64,000 nucleotides of DNA from JADHLJ01 sp038118725 (GTDB lineage Bacteria; Pseudomonadota; Alphaproteobacteria; Thalassobaculales; Thalassobaculaceae). The stretch is from the NCBI GenBank assembly GCA_038118725.1, contig JAYOIK010000012.1, positions 12,034-76,033 of the forward strand, in the 5' to 3' direction. Every line of letters begins with the position of its first letter. The stretch's first letter is position 1. The notes beneath the pieces were generated by a model that was not told where the DNA came from, ran no database searches, and was given only the letters and a program-made list of their open reading frames with translations. A program made the position numbers and the translations under genes. Shown here piece after piece: positions 27,078 to 35,210 of the stretch.

Positions 27078-28307
27078 ATGAGCAGCAGTCTGCCGGAGCA
27101 TGATTTCAACCCCGAGGCCTCGGTCCCGCTGGACGGCATACGGGTCCTCGACCTCTCGCGTCTCGTGTCGGGCAACATGGTAACCCACGTGCTGGCCGAT
27201 TACGGCGCCGAGGTGATCAAGGTCGAGCGTCCCGGCGTCGGCGATGATCTGCGCAACTGGACATCCGACGGCATTAGCACCCATTGGAAGGTCTATTGCC
27301 GGAACAAGAAAAGCATCAGCCTCGATCTGCGCAAGGAACGGGGCCGCGAGATGCTGCTTGAACTCGCGGCGGGCGCCGACGTCCTGGTCGAGAACTTCAA
27401 GCCCGGCACGATTGAGAAATGGGGGCTGGGTCCCGACGTCTTGTGGGCGCGCAATCCCAAGCTGACGGTGGTGCGGATCTCCGGCTGGGGACAGACCGGG
27501 CCGTGGAGCCACAAGCCCGGCTTCGGCAGTCTGGTCGAGGCGATGAGCGGCTTTGCCGCGATGAACGGGTTCGGTGACAGGGCGCCGGTGCTGCCGCCAC
27601 TGGCGCTGGCCGACATGATCGCCGGGCTCTACGGCGCGTTCTCGGTCATGGTCGCGGTCCGAGAGGTGGAGCAAAAGGGCGGCAAGGGACAGCTGATCGA
27701 TCTTTCCCTGTTCGAGCCGATCCTCTCGGTGCTCGGCCCGCAATCGGCTATCCACGCGATCACCGGAGAGATCCCTCCGCGCACCGGTTCGCTCTCGACG
27801 ACGACGGCGCCGCGCAATGTCTATGAATGCAAGGACGGCAAGTTCGTCGCGCTGTCGGCGTCGATGCAGGCCATGTCCGAGCGCCTGATGCGGGCGATCG
27901 GCCGGCCCGAACTGATCGACGATCCGCGCTTCAGGACCAATACCGACCGCCTGGCCAACAACCATATCCTCGACCCGATCGTCGCCGAATTCATGGGCGC
28001 GCGGACCCAGGCCGAATGCCTGGAGATCTTTGAGGCCGCCGACGTGACCGTCGGCGCGGTCGCCGATGTCGAACAACTCGCGAGCCATCCCTATGTCTGC
28101 GAGCGGGGCTCGCTGATGAGCGTGCCGGACGCCGATATGCCCGGCGGCCGCCTGCCGATGCATGCCGCGGTTCCAAGAATGTCGGGAACGCCGGCGCGAA
28201 TGCGAACCCCGGCCCCCGATATCGGCCAGCACAATGGCGAAATCTATGGCGCGATTGGGATTTCCGACGCCGAGCTGGAGAAACTCAAGGAAGAGGGAGT
28301 GGTCTGA
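27078..28307 (+). CDS. CaiB/BaiF (class III) CoA-transferase, second copy
   Basis: 409 aa from the ATG at 27078, which has GGAG eight bases upstream. A GTG at 27054 also opens the frame but has its purine-rich site too close. Family signs: IRVLDLSRLVSGNMVTHVLA, YGAEVIKVERPG, LVENFKPGTIEKWGLG, and ISGWGQTGPW. At the place of the nucleophilic aspartate of formyl-CoA transferase the sequence is IDLSLFEPILS, with glutamate. The stop and the next ATG share one base (TGATG at 28305-28309), so it is co-translated with a CitE-type lyase. The pair suggests activation of a dicarboxylic or hydroxy acid followed by C-C cleavage of the CoA ester. Confidence 0.88.
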   Translation: MSSSLPEHDFNPEASVPLDGIRVLDLSRLVSGNMVTHVLADYGAEVIKVERPGVGDDLRNWTSDGISTHWKVYCRNKKSISLDLRKERGREMLLELAAGADVLVENFKPGTIEKWGLGPDVLWARNPKLTVVRISGWGQTGPWSHKPGFGSLVEAMSGFAAMNGFGDRAPVLPPLALADMIAGLYGAFSVMVAVREVEQKGGKGQLIDLSLFEPILSVLGPQSAIHAITGEIPPRTGSLSTTTAPRNVYECKDGKFVALSASMQAMSERLMRAIGRPELIDDPRFRTNTDRLANNHILDPIVAEFMGARTQAECLEIFEAADVTVGAVADVEQLASHPYVCERGSLMSVPDADMPGGRLPMHAAVPRMSGTPARMRTPAPDIGQHNGEIYGAIGISDAELEKLKEEGVV

Positions 28308-29212
28308 TGACCGACAATGCAAGCAAGGATCTGCCGCTCTGGCGCTCGATGCTCTATGTGCCGGCGACGAGCGAGAAATTCGTCGAGAAAGCCCATGAAC
28401 GCGGCGCCGACGCGATCAAGATCGACCTGGAGGACGCGGTGGCGCCGGCGGAGAAGCCCAGGGCCCGCACCCTGGTCCGCGACGTCGCCAAGTCGGTCTC
28501 CCGCAACGGCGCCGACGTGCTGGTGCGGATCAACCGCCCGGTATCGATGGCCGTGAAGGATATCGAGGCCTCGATCTGGCCCGAGGTCGGGGGACTCGTG
28601 CTTCCCAAGGTCGATGCCGCCGAGCATGTCGAGTTTCTCTGCGAGATGATCGACGAGCTTGAGGCCGAGCGCGGCATGACCGTCGGTCACACCAAGCTGA
28701 TGATCCTGATCGAGACGCCGCGCGGCTACGCCAACGCGCGCGCCATCGCCCATAGTACGCCCCGGCTCGCCGCGATTGCGTTGGGGCAGGAGGATTTCTC
28801 CGCCGAGATGGGCATGGTCGAGCCCGAGGGCATGGCGTTGCTCAGCTACTATCAGGGCGTGCAGGTGGCGGCGCGCGAGGCCGGCGTGATGCCGATCGGC
28901 TATCCCGGTTCCATTGCCGAGTTCACCGATCTCGACCTGTTCCGCTCCAACGTCGAGCAGGCGCGCCGCCTGGGCTTTGACGGCGGGGCCTGCATCCATC
29001 CCCGCCAGGTGCCGATCCTGAACGAGGCCTTCACGCCGAGCGAGGCGGAGATCACCCGCGCCGAGGGCATGGTCGCGGCCTATGACGCGGCCATGGCGGC
29101 GGGCGACGGCGCGATCGCCTTCGAGGGCAAGATGATCGACGTTCCGGTGGTCGCCCGGGCCGAGCGCATCCTCGCCATCCGCGACAAGATCGCGGCCAAG
29201 CAAGGCGGCTGA
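28307..29212 (+). CDS. HpcH/HpaI aldolase/citrate lyase family protein (CitE-like, malyl-CoA lyase type)
   Basis: 301 aa. RSMLYVPATSEKFVEKA is the usual opening. DAIKIDLEDAVAP provides a metal aspartate/glutamate, VRINRP the phosphate-binding arginine, and ILIETPRGYANARAI the glutamate ligand. GQEDFSAEMG and ACIHPRQVPILNEAF complete the CitE barrel. Members cleave malyl-CoA, citramalyl-CoA or methylmalyl-CoA to acetyl- or propionyl-CoA and a 2-oxoacid. With the coupled CoA-transferase it could form a two-step route for a C4-C5 acid such as citramalate, mesaconate or itaconate (inference; no hydratase is adjacent). Confidence 0.88.
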   Translation: MTDNASKDLPLWRSMLYVPATSEKFVEKAHERGADAIKIDLEDAVAPAEKPRARTLVRDVAKSVSRNGADVLVRINRPVSMAVKDIEASIWPEVGGLVLPKVDAAEHVEFLCEMIDELEAERGMTVGHTKLMILIETPRGYANARAIAHSTPRLAAIALGQEDFSAEMGMVEPEGMALLSYYQGVQVAAREAGVMPIGYPGSIAEFTDLDLFRSNVEQARRLGFDGGACIHPRQVPILNEAFTPSEAEITRAEGMVAAYDAAMAAGDGAIAFEGKMIDVPVVARAERILAIRDKIAAKQGG

Positions 29213-29251
29213 GGTATCGATTTCTCCTTAAAATTCGCACGATATACTCAA

Positions 29252-29512
29252 CCGTCGCCCTGGCGAAAGGCAGGGCCTCTCGATGGGTCGCCCAAGCGGG
29301 TGGCATCCGTTAAACGGACAGTCCCGAGCCGGAGGCCCTGCCGTTCGCCAGGGCGACGGGGGTGGGGCTACCTTGTTTTCTCCGTCGCCCTGGCGCAAGG
29401 CAGGGCCTGCCACCGTTGCAAGGCGGGACCTCTCGATGGGCCGCCCAAGCGGGTGGCATCCGTTAAACGGACAGTCCCGAGCCGGAGGCCCTGCCTTTCG
29501 CCAGGGCGACGG
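29252..29512. repeat. Two tandem palindromic repeats (family A copies 3 and 4) with a 65-bp direct repeat
   Basis: This gap of about 360 bp (29213-29571) has no gene that I can support. Copy 3 spans 29252-29359 and copy 4 spans 29382-29512. Both begin CCGTCGCCCTGGCG and end CAGGGCGACGG. Inside each is a nearly identical segment of about 65 bp (29277-29342 and 29430-29495) that starts TCTCGATGGG and runs through GTTAAACGGACAGTCCCGAG. Copy 4 has about 23 extra bases near its left end. The arrangement looks like local duplication of one element. Confidence 0.8.
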
Positions 29513-29571
29513 TTTAAACTGGAGCTTGCCTTTCATGGAGGCCGGTTGACGGAATTCGCAGTGGAGATCGA

Positions 29572-29988
29572 ATGGCACCTTGGATTAGAGCCTATCTCGG
29601 CGCGCTGGTCGCGTTCTGTGTCATGGACGCGGTCTGGCTGGGCGTGGTCGCCACGGATTTCTATTTCGACCGCCTGGGCGGATTGCTGCGCGAGGATCCG
29701 AAATGGGCGGCGGCGGGGGTGTTCTATCTCGGCTATATCGCCGGCGTGGTCTATTTCGCGGTTCTCGCCACGGGGCCCGACGCGGGTTGGAAAGCGGCGG
29801 CCAAGCGCGGCGCGCTGCTCGGACTTTTGACCTACGCCACCTATGACATGACGAATATGGCGACGCTTGTCGGCTGGTCGCTGACGGTGTCGGTGGTCGA
29901 CATGATCTGGGGCATGGTGATCACCGGAACGGCGGCCACGGCGGGCTATCTCGCGAGCGCCGACGCGCGGCGCGGCAATCCCACATAG
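29572..29988 (+). CDS. DUF2177 family membrane protein
   Basis: 138 aa. Four hydrophobic segments are visible: AYLGALVAFCVMDAVWLGVV, GVFYLGYIAGVVYFAVLA, the GALLGLLTYATYDMTNMATL stretch, and VVDMIWGMVITGTAATAGYL. The order and the YDMTN motif in the third segment are those of DUF2177. The family is a predicted inner membrane protein with no known function. It is monocistronic between a repeat region and an LLM gene. Confidence 0.85.
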   Translation: MAPWIRAYLGALVAFCVMDAVWLGVVATDFYFDRLGGLLREDPKWAAAGVFYLGYIAGVVYFAVLATGPDAGWKAAAKRGALLGLLTYATYDMTNMATLVGWSLTVSVVDMIWGMVITGTAATAGYLASADARRGNPT

Positions 29989-30120
29989 CGGGTCAAGACG
30001 GCGGGGTTTGCCGGGGCTCTTGCGAGAGCCAGGGTTTGTGGGCCATGGTCCGGTTAAATTTGGCGGCGTTATGCCATCCGGTGGCCGTGGCGCGCGAGAT
30101 GAATCGGGAGGACTCAGGTC

Positions 30121-31413
30121 ATGAAATTCGGTCTCCTTTATGAGATGCAGCTTCCTCGGCCTTGGAACGAGCGGTCGGATCACCAGCAATTGCACGAGGC
30201 GATCGACGAGATCGAACTCGCGGATAAGCTGGGCTTCGACTACATCTGGGCCAATGAGCACCATTTTCTCGAGGAATACTCCCATTCCTCGGCGCCGGAG
30301 GTGTTCCTCGGCTTCTGCGCGCGCAATACCAAGCAAATCCGGCTCGGGCACGCGGTGGTTCTCTCGCCGCCGGGCTACAACCAGCCGGCCCGGGTCGCCG
30401 AGCGGATCGGGACCCTGGATCTGATTTCCAATGGCCGCGTCGATTTCGGTACCGGCGAGAGCGCGTCGCGCGTCGAGCTGGAAGGCTATGGCGTCGATCC
30501 CGACAAGAAGAAGGCGATGTGGGCGGAATGCACCGAGCAGACCGCGAACATGATGGTCATGGACCCCTATCCCGGCTTCGAGGGGGAGTTCTTCTCGATG
30601 CCCGCGCGGAACGTCATTCCCAAGCCCTATCAGAAACCGCATCCGCCGATCTGGGTCGCCTGTTCCCGGCGTGAGACCATCCATGCCGCCGCGCGCAACG
30701 GCATCGGCGCGCTCGCCTTCGCCTTCGTCGATCCCGAGGAGGCGGCGAAATGGGTGACCGAGTACTATGACATCATCAAGTCGGAGGAATGCGTTCCCAT
30801 CGGCCATTCGGTGAACGCGAACATCGCCATGTGTACCGGTTTCTCGGTGCATGAGGACGAGGAGGAGGCCAAGCGCCGCGGCGCCGAGGGCTTCCAGTAT
30901 TTCGGTTACAGCCTCGGCCACTACTACGTCTATGGCCATCACCAGCCCGGCCAGACCAATATCTGGGAGCGTTTCAAGAAGGCTCAGCCCGATCTCGAGG
31001 AAGTCGGCGCCGGTCGCGGCGTCGGCACCCCCGCCCAGGTCAAGGTGCATCTCCAGAAATTCGCCGATGTCGGCGTTGATCAGGTGATCTTCATCCAGCA
31101 GAGCGGCAAGAACCAGCACGCGCATATCTGTGACTCGCTGCGTCTGTTCTCGGAATCCGTGATGCCGCATTTCAAGGCGGCGGAAGAAGAGCGCGAACGC
31201 AAGAAAGCGGAGGAACTGGCGCCCTATATCGAGGCGGCCTTGGCGCGGAAGAAGAAGATGGCGCCGCTCTCGGCGGAGGAGACGCCGGTTGTCGTCGCTT
31301 ATGGCAAGACCATCATCCAGACCGATCAGGATCAGAACGCCAAATCGAGCCACCACGCGGCGGCGGATATCATGACGCCGTTGCGGGATCCGCTGAGCCC
31401 GGCGGCGGAATAG
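30121..31413 (+). CDS. LLM class flavin-dependent oxidoreductase with long C-terminal extension
   Basis: 430 aa. The N-terminal 350 residues are a bacterial-luciferase-like barrel: FDYIWANEHHFLEEYSHSSA, IRLGHAVVLSPPGYNQP and RVDFGTGESASRVELEGYG. It belongs to the LuxA-like monooxygenase branch rather than the two F420-type proteins upstream. Beyond residue 355 there is a charged, probably coiled-coil stretch (AAEEERERKKAEEL) and a 50-residue tail not needed for the barrel. It may oxygenate an organic substrate with reduced flavin from a separate reductase; no reductase gene is adjacent. Confidence 0.85.
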   Translation: MKFGLLYEMQLPRPWNERSDHQQLHEAIDEIELADKLGFDYIWANEHHFLEEYSHSSAPEVFLGFCARNTKQIRLGHAVVLSPPGYNQPARVAERIGTLDLISNGRVDFGTGESASRVELEGYGVDPDKKKAMWAECTEQTANMMVMDPYPGFEGEFFSMPARNVIPKPYQKPHPPIWVACSRRETIHAAARNGIGALAFAFVDPEEAAKWVTEYYDIIKSEECVPIGHSVNANIAMCTGFSVHEDEEEAKRRGAEGFQYFGYSLGHYYVYGHHQPGQTNIWERFKKAQPDLEEVGAGRGVGTPAQVKVHLQKFADVGVDQVIFIQQSGKNQHAHICDSLRLFSESVMPHFKAAEEERERKKAEELAPYIEAALARKKKMAPLSAEETPVVVAYGKTIIQTDQDQNAKSSHHAAADIMTPLRDPLSPAAE

Positions 31414-31438
31414 CCCGCGGGCGTGTTGTTGAATTCGC

Positions 31439-31448
31439 TTGTATACAA
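31439..31448. promoter_or_regulatory. TTGTATACAA palindrome, possible GntR-type operator
   Basis: A perfect 10-bp palindrome 67 bases before the ATG of the large fusion gene. This sequence is of the kind bound by FCD-type GntR repressors. No GntR regulator is encoded in the window, so the link is inference. Confidence 0.4.
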
Positions 31449-31514
31449 CGGCGTCCCGGCATACTCCCGCTGCAATATTCTTGCGGCTGTAAAGCTTCGA
31501 CGGGAACGCGGCGC

Positions 31515-34500
31515 ATGAGTTTGTTGTTGGGCATCGATACCGGTGGGACCTATACCGACGCGGTGCTTTATCGCGATGTCGGTTCAGGGAGCGGCCCCGA
31601 ACCGGGCGTGATCGCGAAGGCCAAGGCGCTGACGACGCGCGAAAACCTGGCCCTCGGGATCGGCGCGGTAATCGACAACGTTCTCGTCCATGACGGGGAA
31701 GTGGCCTCCGATATCGCGCTGGTCTCGGTATCGACGACCTTGGCAACAAATGCCTTGGTGGAAGGCCAGGGCGGTCGCGTTGGCCTTGTCTTCATAGGGT
31801 TCAGTGACTCCGATCTGGACCGCGCCGGTTTACGCGAGGCGCTGGGTGGAGACCCGGTGATCCGCCTGGAGGGTGGCCATACCCCGCTTGGCGAGGCCAT
31901 GGCGCCTCTCGATGTGGAGGGGCTGCGCGCGGCGGTGACCGACATCGTGCCCTCTGTCGAGGCGCTGGCGGTTGTCTCGCATTTCGGGGTGCGCAATCCG
32001 GAACATGAAATCCAAGCCCGCGACATCATTCGCGAGATCACGGGCTTGCTGGTTACTTGTGGGCACGAGCTATCGGCGCGGCTGAACGGCCCGAAGCGCG
32101 CCTTGACTTGCGTGCTGAACGCGCGGCTGGTGGGGATGATCGCCGAGCTTGTCGACGCGGTCGAGGCCACGTTGAAGGATCGCGGCATCGTCGCGCCGCT
32201 TATGCTGGTGCGCGGCGACGGCTCGCTTGTGTCCTCGACCTTCGCGCGCAACCGACCGATCGAGACCATCCTGTCGGGCCCCGCCGCCAGCCTGATCGGC
32301 GCGGCGCATCTGACCGGGCGGTCCGACGCGATCATTTCGGATATCGGCGGGACCACCACGGATATCGCGGTCCTGCGGGACGGCCGGCCCGAGCTCAGTC
32401 CCAACGGCGCGGTTGTCGGCGGCTTTCAGACCATGGTCGAGGCCATCGACATGGTCACGCTTGGGCTTGGCGGCGATAGCGAGGTCTGGTTTGACGATCA
32501 ATCGCGAACGGCGCCGCCGCGGATCGGCCCCCGGCGCCTGATCCCGGTTAGCCTGCTCGCGCGTGATCATCCAGAAACCGTTTCGACGGCGTTGAGGAGG
32601 CAATTGAAGCGCGAGAACCCGGCGGAATTCGACGCCCGATTCCTTGTGCTGAACCGACGTTTGCTTAAGCGGGGGACCGAGCTCCGCTCGGGTGAACGGC
32701 GCATCATCGACGCTATTGGCGAGGGAGTGGCGGCGCAGGACAAGGTTATCACTCGAAGCCCGCAAGTCGGATCGCTCAATCGCCTGATTTCTCTCGGCCT
32801 CGTGCGGGTTTCCGGTTTCACGCCTTCCGACGCGGCCCATGTGGCGGGATTGCATGACGCTTGGGATGGCGCCGCGGCGAGCCAAGCAGCCGCGCTCGTC
32901 GCGCGACAACGCGACGCCCTTGGCCGGCCGCGCGCGGCATCGGGCGCGGCGCTCGCCGAGAGGGTCGTGGCCGCGGTCAAGCGCCGCTCGGCCGAGGTCG
33001 TGCTGGCCGCCGCGCTAACTCGAGATGGTCTTGACGATGTAGATCCCGCGACCTCGAAGCTGGTACGCATGGCCCTGGACCGGACCGGCTCGGCGGCGCG
33101 GGTCGATATCGGCGTCGGGCTCCCGGTGATCGGTCTCGGGGCCTCGGCGCCGGTATATTACCCCGACGTCGCGCGCATGCTGGGCGCCGAGGCGGATATT
33201 CCGGAACACGCCGATGTCGCCAACGCGATCGGCGCCGTCGTGGGACGGGTCGAGATCCGGCGCGAAGTCACGATCCTGACGACCGAGGAGGGTGGTTATC
33301 GCGTCCAGGGAACGGATGCTCCCAAGGACTTCGCGCGGCGGGACGACGCCCTTCAATACGCCCGTGACTTCTTGATGGAACAAGCGGCGCGGGAGGCTCG
33401 CGAGGCCGGGGCGGACGATATCGAATGCCGTGAACACTATGACGAGAACACCGCCGACGTGGATGGCAAGCCGGTCTTCGTCGAGGGTCTGTTGACGGTG
33501 ATCGCGACCGGGCGTCCGAGAACCAGGATCGCGCCGCGCGCGGCCCAAGCCACCGCGCCCGCGACTGTAACCGTCACGCCCGAGGCGGATGCGCTGAGAA
33601 CCCTCCAGCGTCGCGTCGCGGCATCGGGTGGGGCGGGTGATTGGGCCTCCGTCGCCCGCTTGTGCCGACTGATGTTGCTGATCCAACCAGCGCAGCCCGC
33701 GCCGCTCCGCAACCTGGCCGTCGCGACGGCCCGAACCTCGCATCCGATAAGCGCGCGCCCTCGTTTTCACCGCGCCGTGATTGTCCAACTCAATGCCTCG
33801 AGCACGATTCACGATGTCGCGGTGAACGAGTCGCGGGCGAGGGATTACCCAAAAGCCTTGCGTTGGAGCCGGCGCGCGATCTGCGGCTCGCCCGAGAACA
33901 TTGAGTTTTATCTTACCGCCGGCGCCGCCGAGTTCGGTGCCCTGAACATGGACGGCGCTTGGCCGTATTTCGTGAAGGCACGGACGATCCGACCGGACAA
34001 TGTGGTTGCCTTGTCCAACATGGTCGAGGTTCTCACGCGAAAGGGGCATCACGGCCTAATCGGTCGCGCGGCTCGGCGGTTGCTATGCGCGCATCCCACG
34101 GCGGAAGGCGGTGGCTCGGCCCTGGTATCGGCCTGGACCTCGATTGGCCAAACCTCCGGGGCGGTCAAGGTCGCGCGCCAGATGCTGACGATCAGCCCCT
34201 TGGACGGCAAGCTTCAGGGTTCGCTCGCGCGTTCCGAGTTGAAGCTGGGAAATCATGACGGCGCGATCGAAAGCGCCAAGCGCTACGCGGTAATCACGCC
34301 GTCCAACAGCTATGCTCTGCTGACCTTGTCCGAGGCGTCGGTTACCAAGGAGGATCTCACCCTTTGCGAGACATCGTCGACCTGGTTGCGGGTGATGGCG
34401 TCGGATCGCGCCAAGGGTCTGGCCAGCGGCGTCGAAACCTCCGGACGGCCGGCGATATACGTGCATGTGCCCAAGACCGCCGGTAGTTCCATTCAGCGTA

Positions 34501-35210
34501 GCACCTATGCCTTCAGCACCAGTATCGGGCATCGCTGGATCGAGCGGGAACCCACCGAGGAGGATCGCTACTACTCCGCGTGGGTGGCGCCCAACATCCT
34601 GATCAGGAAAGAGGTTCTGGACAGGCGCTTCCTGTTTTCCAATACCCGGCACCTGCTTCCCCTGCTGGTGAGTTTCTATGAGCATTGCCGTCGAGGTTTC
34701 GCGTCGCCGACGATGATCGGTCTCGTGCGCTCGGCGCGGCAAGAACCGTTCGGCGACTTCATCCGACGGATCGCGAGCCAGGATACGCCGTGGATCTCGC
34801 GCCGGTTCATATTCGCGCCTTTCTTTGACCGGGCGAGCGGCCAGTTCCTTATCGACTGGCTGAACCGAACCGAACAGGTCGATGACGATCTGCCGAGGAT
34901 GTGCGAGATCCGCCGGTTCTCGTATCGCGGCGTCGGCCAATTGAACAAGGAAGTCAGCAAGGATTGGCGCGGCTACTACGATGACGCCTTGATTGATCTC
35001 GCCTGGAGGACATGGGCGCGCGAGGTCGCGATGTTCGGTTATGACCAGGACGGCGGCTATACCGAGAACGCGCTGTTGCACCGCGATGTGTCCCGGTTCA
35101 AGCCGCGGCTGAGCTACGATTGGCGCGATGATACGGTTCGCCTGGACGGTATCGTGTATGATGGTTCCAAGCGTGGATCGGCGGCGGGTGACGCGGAGGG
35201 GGTGGCATGA
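31515..35210 (+). CDS. HyuA-like ATPase - TPR - sulfotransferase fusion protein
   Basis: One uninterrupted frame of 1231 residues. Residues 1 to about 670 are a complete hydantoinase/oxoprolinase (HyuA-like) protein of the shorter subfamily: IDTGGTYTDAVLY at the N-terminus, SDIGGTTTDIAVL near 275, TLGLGGDSEVW near 315, and a normal-looking end at VIATGRPRTRIAP. Residues about 690-975 are helical repeats with TPR spacing (DGAWPYFVKARTIRPDN, DGAIESAKRYAVITPSN). Residues about 979-1231 resemble a PAPS-dependent sulfotransferase: YVHVPKTAGSSI near 986 is the 5'-phosphosulfate loop, RHLLPLLVSFYEH fits the 3'-phosphate region, and AREVAMFGYDQDG is a typical end. TPR-sulfotransferases are known as separate proteins; joining one to HyuA is unexpected. 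The stop overlaps the next ATG (ATGA). Confidence 0.85.
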   Translation: MSLLLGIDTGGTYTDAVLYRDVGSGSGPEPGVIAKAKALTTRENLALGIGAVIDNVLVHDGEVASDIALVSVSTTLATNALVEGQGGRVGLVFIGFSDSDLDRAGLREALGGDPVIRLEGGHTPLGEAMAPLDVEGLRAAVTDIVPSVEALAVVSHFGVRNPEHEIQARDIIREITGLLVTCGHELSARLNGPKRALTCVLNARLVGMIAELVDAVEATLKDRGIVAPLMLVRGDGSLVSSTFARNRPIETILSGPAASLIGAAHLTGRSDAIISDIGGTTTDIAVLRDGRPELSPNGAVVGGFQTMVEAIDMVTLGLGGDSEVWFDDQSRTAPPRIGPRRLIPVSLLARDHPETVSTALRRQLKRENPAEFDARFLVLNRRLLKRGTELRSGERRIIDAIGEGVAAQDKVITRSPQVGSLNRLISLGLVRVSGFTPSDAAHVAGLHDAWDGAAASQAAALVARQRDALGRPRAASGAALAERVVAAVKRRSAEVVLAAALTRDGLDDVDPATSKLVRMALDRTGSAARVDIGVGLPVIGLGASAPVYYPDVARMLGAEADIPEHADVANAIGAVVGRVEIRREVTILTTEEGGYRVQGTDAPKDFARRDDALQYARDFLMEQAAREAREAGADDIECREHYDENTADVDGKPVFVEGLLTVIATGRPRTRIAPRAAQATAPATVTVTPEADALRTLQRRVAASGGAGDWASVARLCRLMLLIQPAQPAPLRNLAVATARTSHPISARPRFHRAVIVQLNASSTIHDVAVNESRARDYPKALRWSRRAICGSPENIEFYLTAGAAEFGALNMDGAWPYFVKARTIRPDNVVALSNMVEVLTRKGHHGLIGRAARRLLCAHPTAEGGGSALVSAWTSIGQTSGAVKVARQMLTISPLDGKLQGSLARSELKLGNHDGAIESAKRYAVITPSNSYALLTLSEASVTKEDLTLCETSSTWLRVMASDRAKGLASGVETSGRPAIYVHVPKTAGSSIQRSTYAFSTSIGHRWIEREPTEEDRYYSAWVAPNILIRKEVLDRRFLFSNTRHLLPLLVSFYEHCRRGFASPTMIGLVRSARQEPFGDFIRRIASQDTPWISRRFIFAPFFDRASGQFLIDWLNRTEQVDDDLPRMCEIRRFSYRGVGQLNKEVSKDWRGYYDDALIDLAWRTWAREVAMFGYDQDGGYTENALLHRDVSRFKPRLSYDWRDDTVRLDGIVYDGSKRGSAAGDAEGVA

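Noticed and set aside
29252..29512. CRISPR array
   Set aside because: Only two units of over 100 bp, themselves palindromic, with no spacer pattern and no cas genes.
29533..31749. 738-codon open frame on the minus strand
   Set aside because: Antisense to the DUF2177 and LLM genes, with arginine-rich text without domains.
33500..33700. Frameshift or stop separating HyuA and sulfotransferase parts
   Set aside because: I looked for a stop or a restart in this stretch; the frame is continuous and no convincing ribosome site with ATG is seen near the TPR start.
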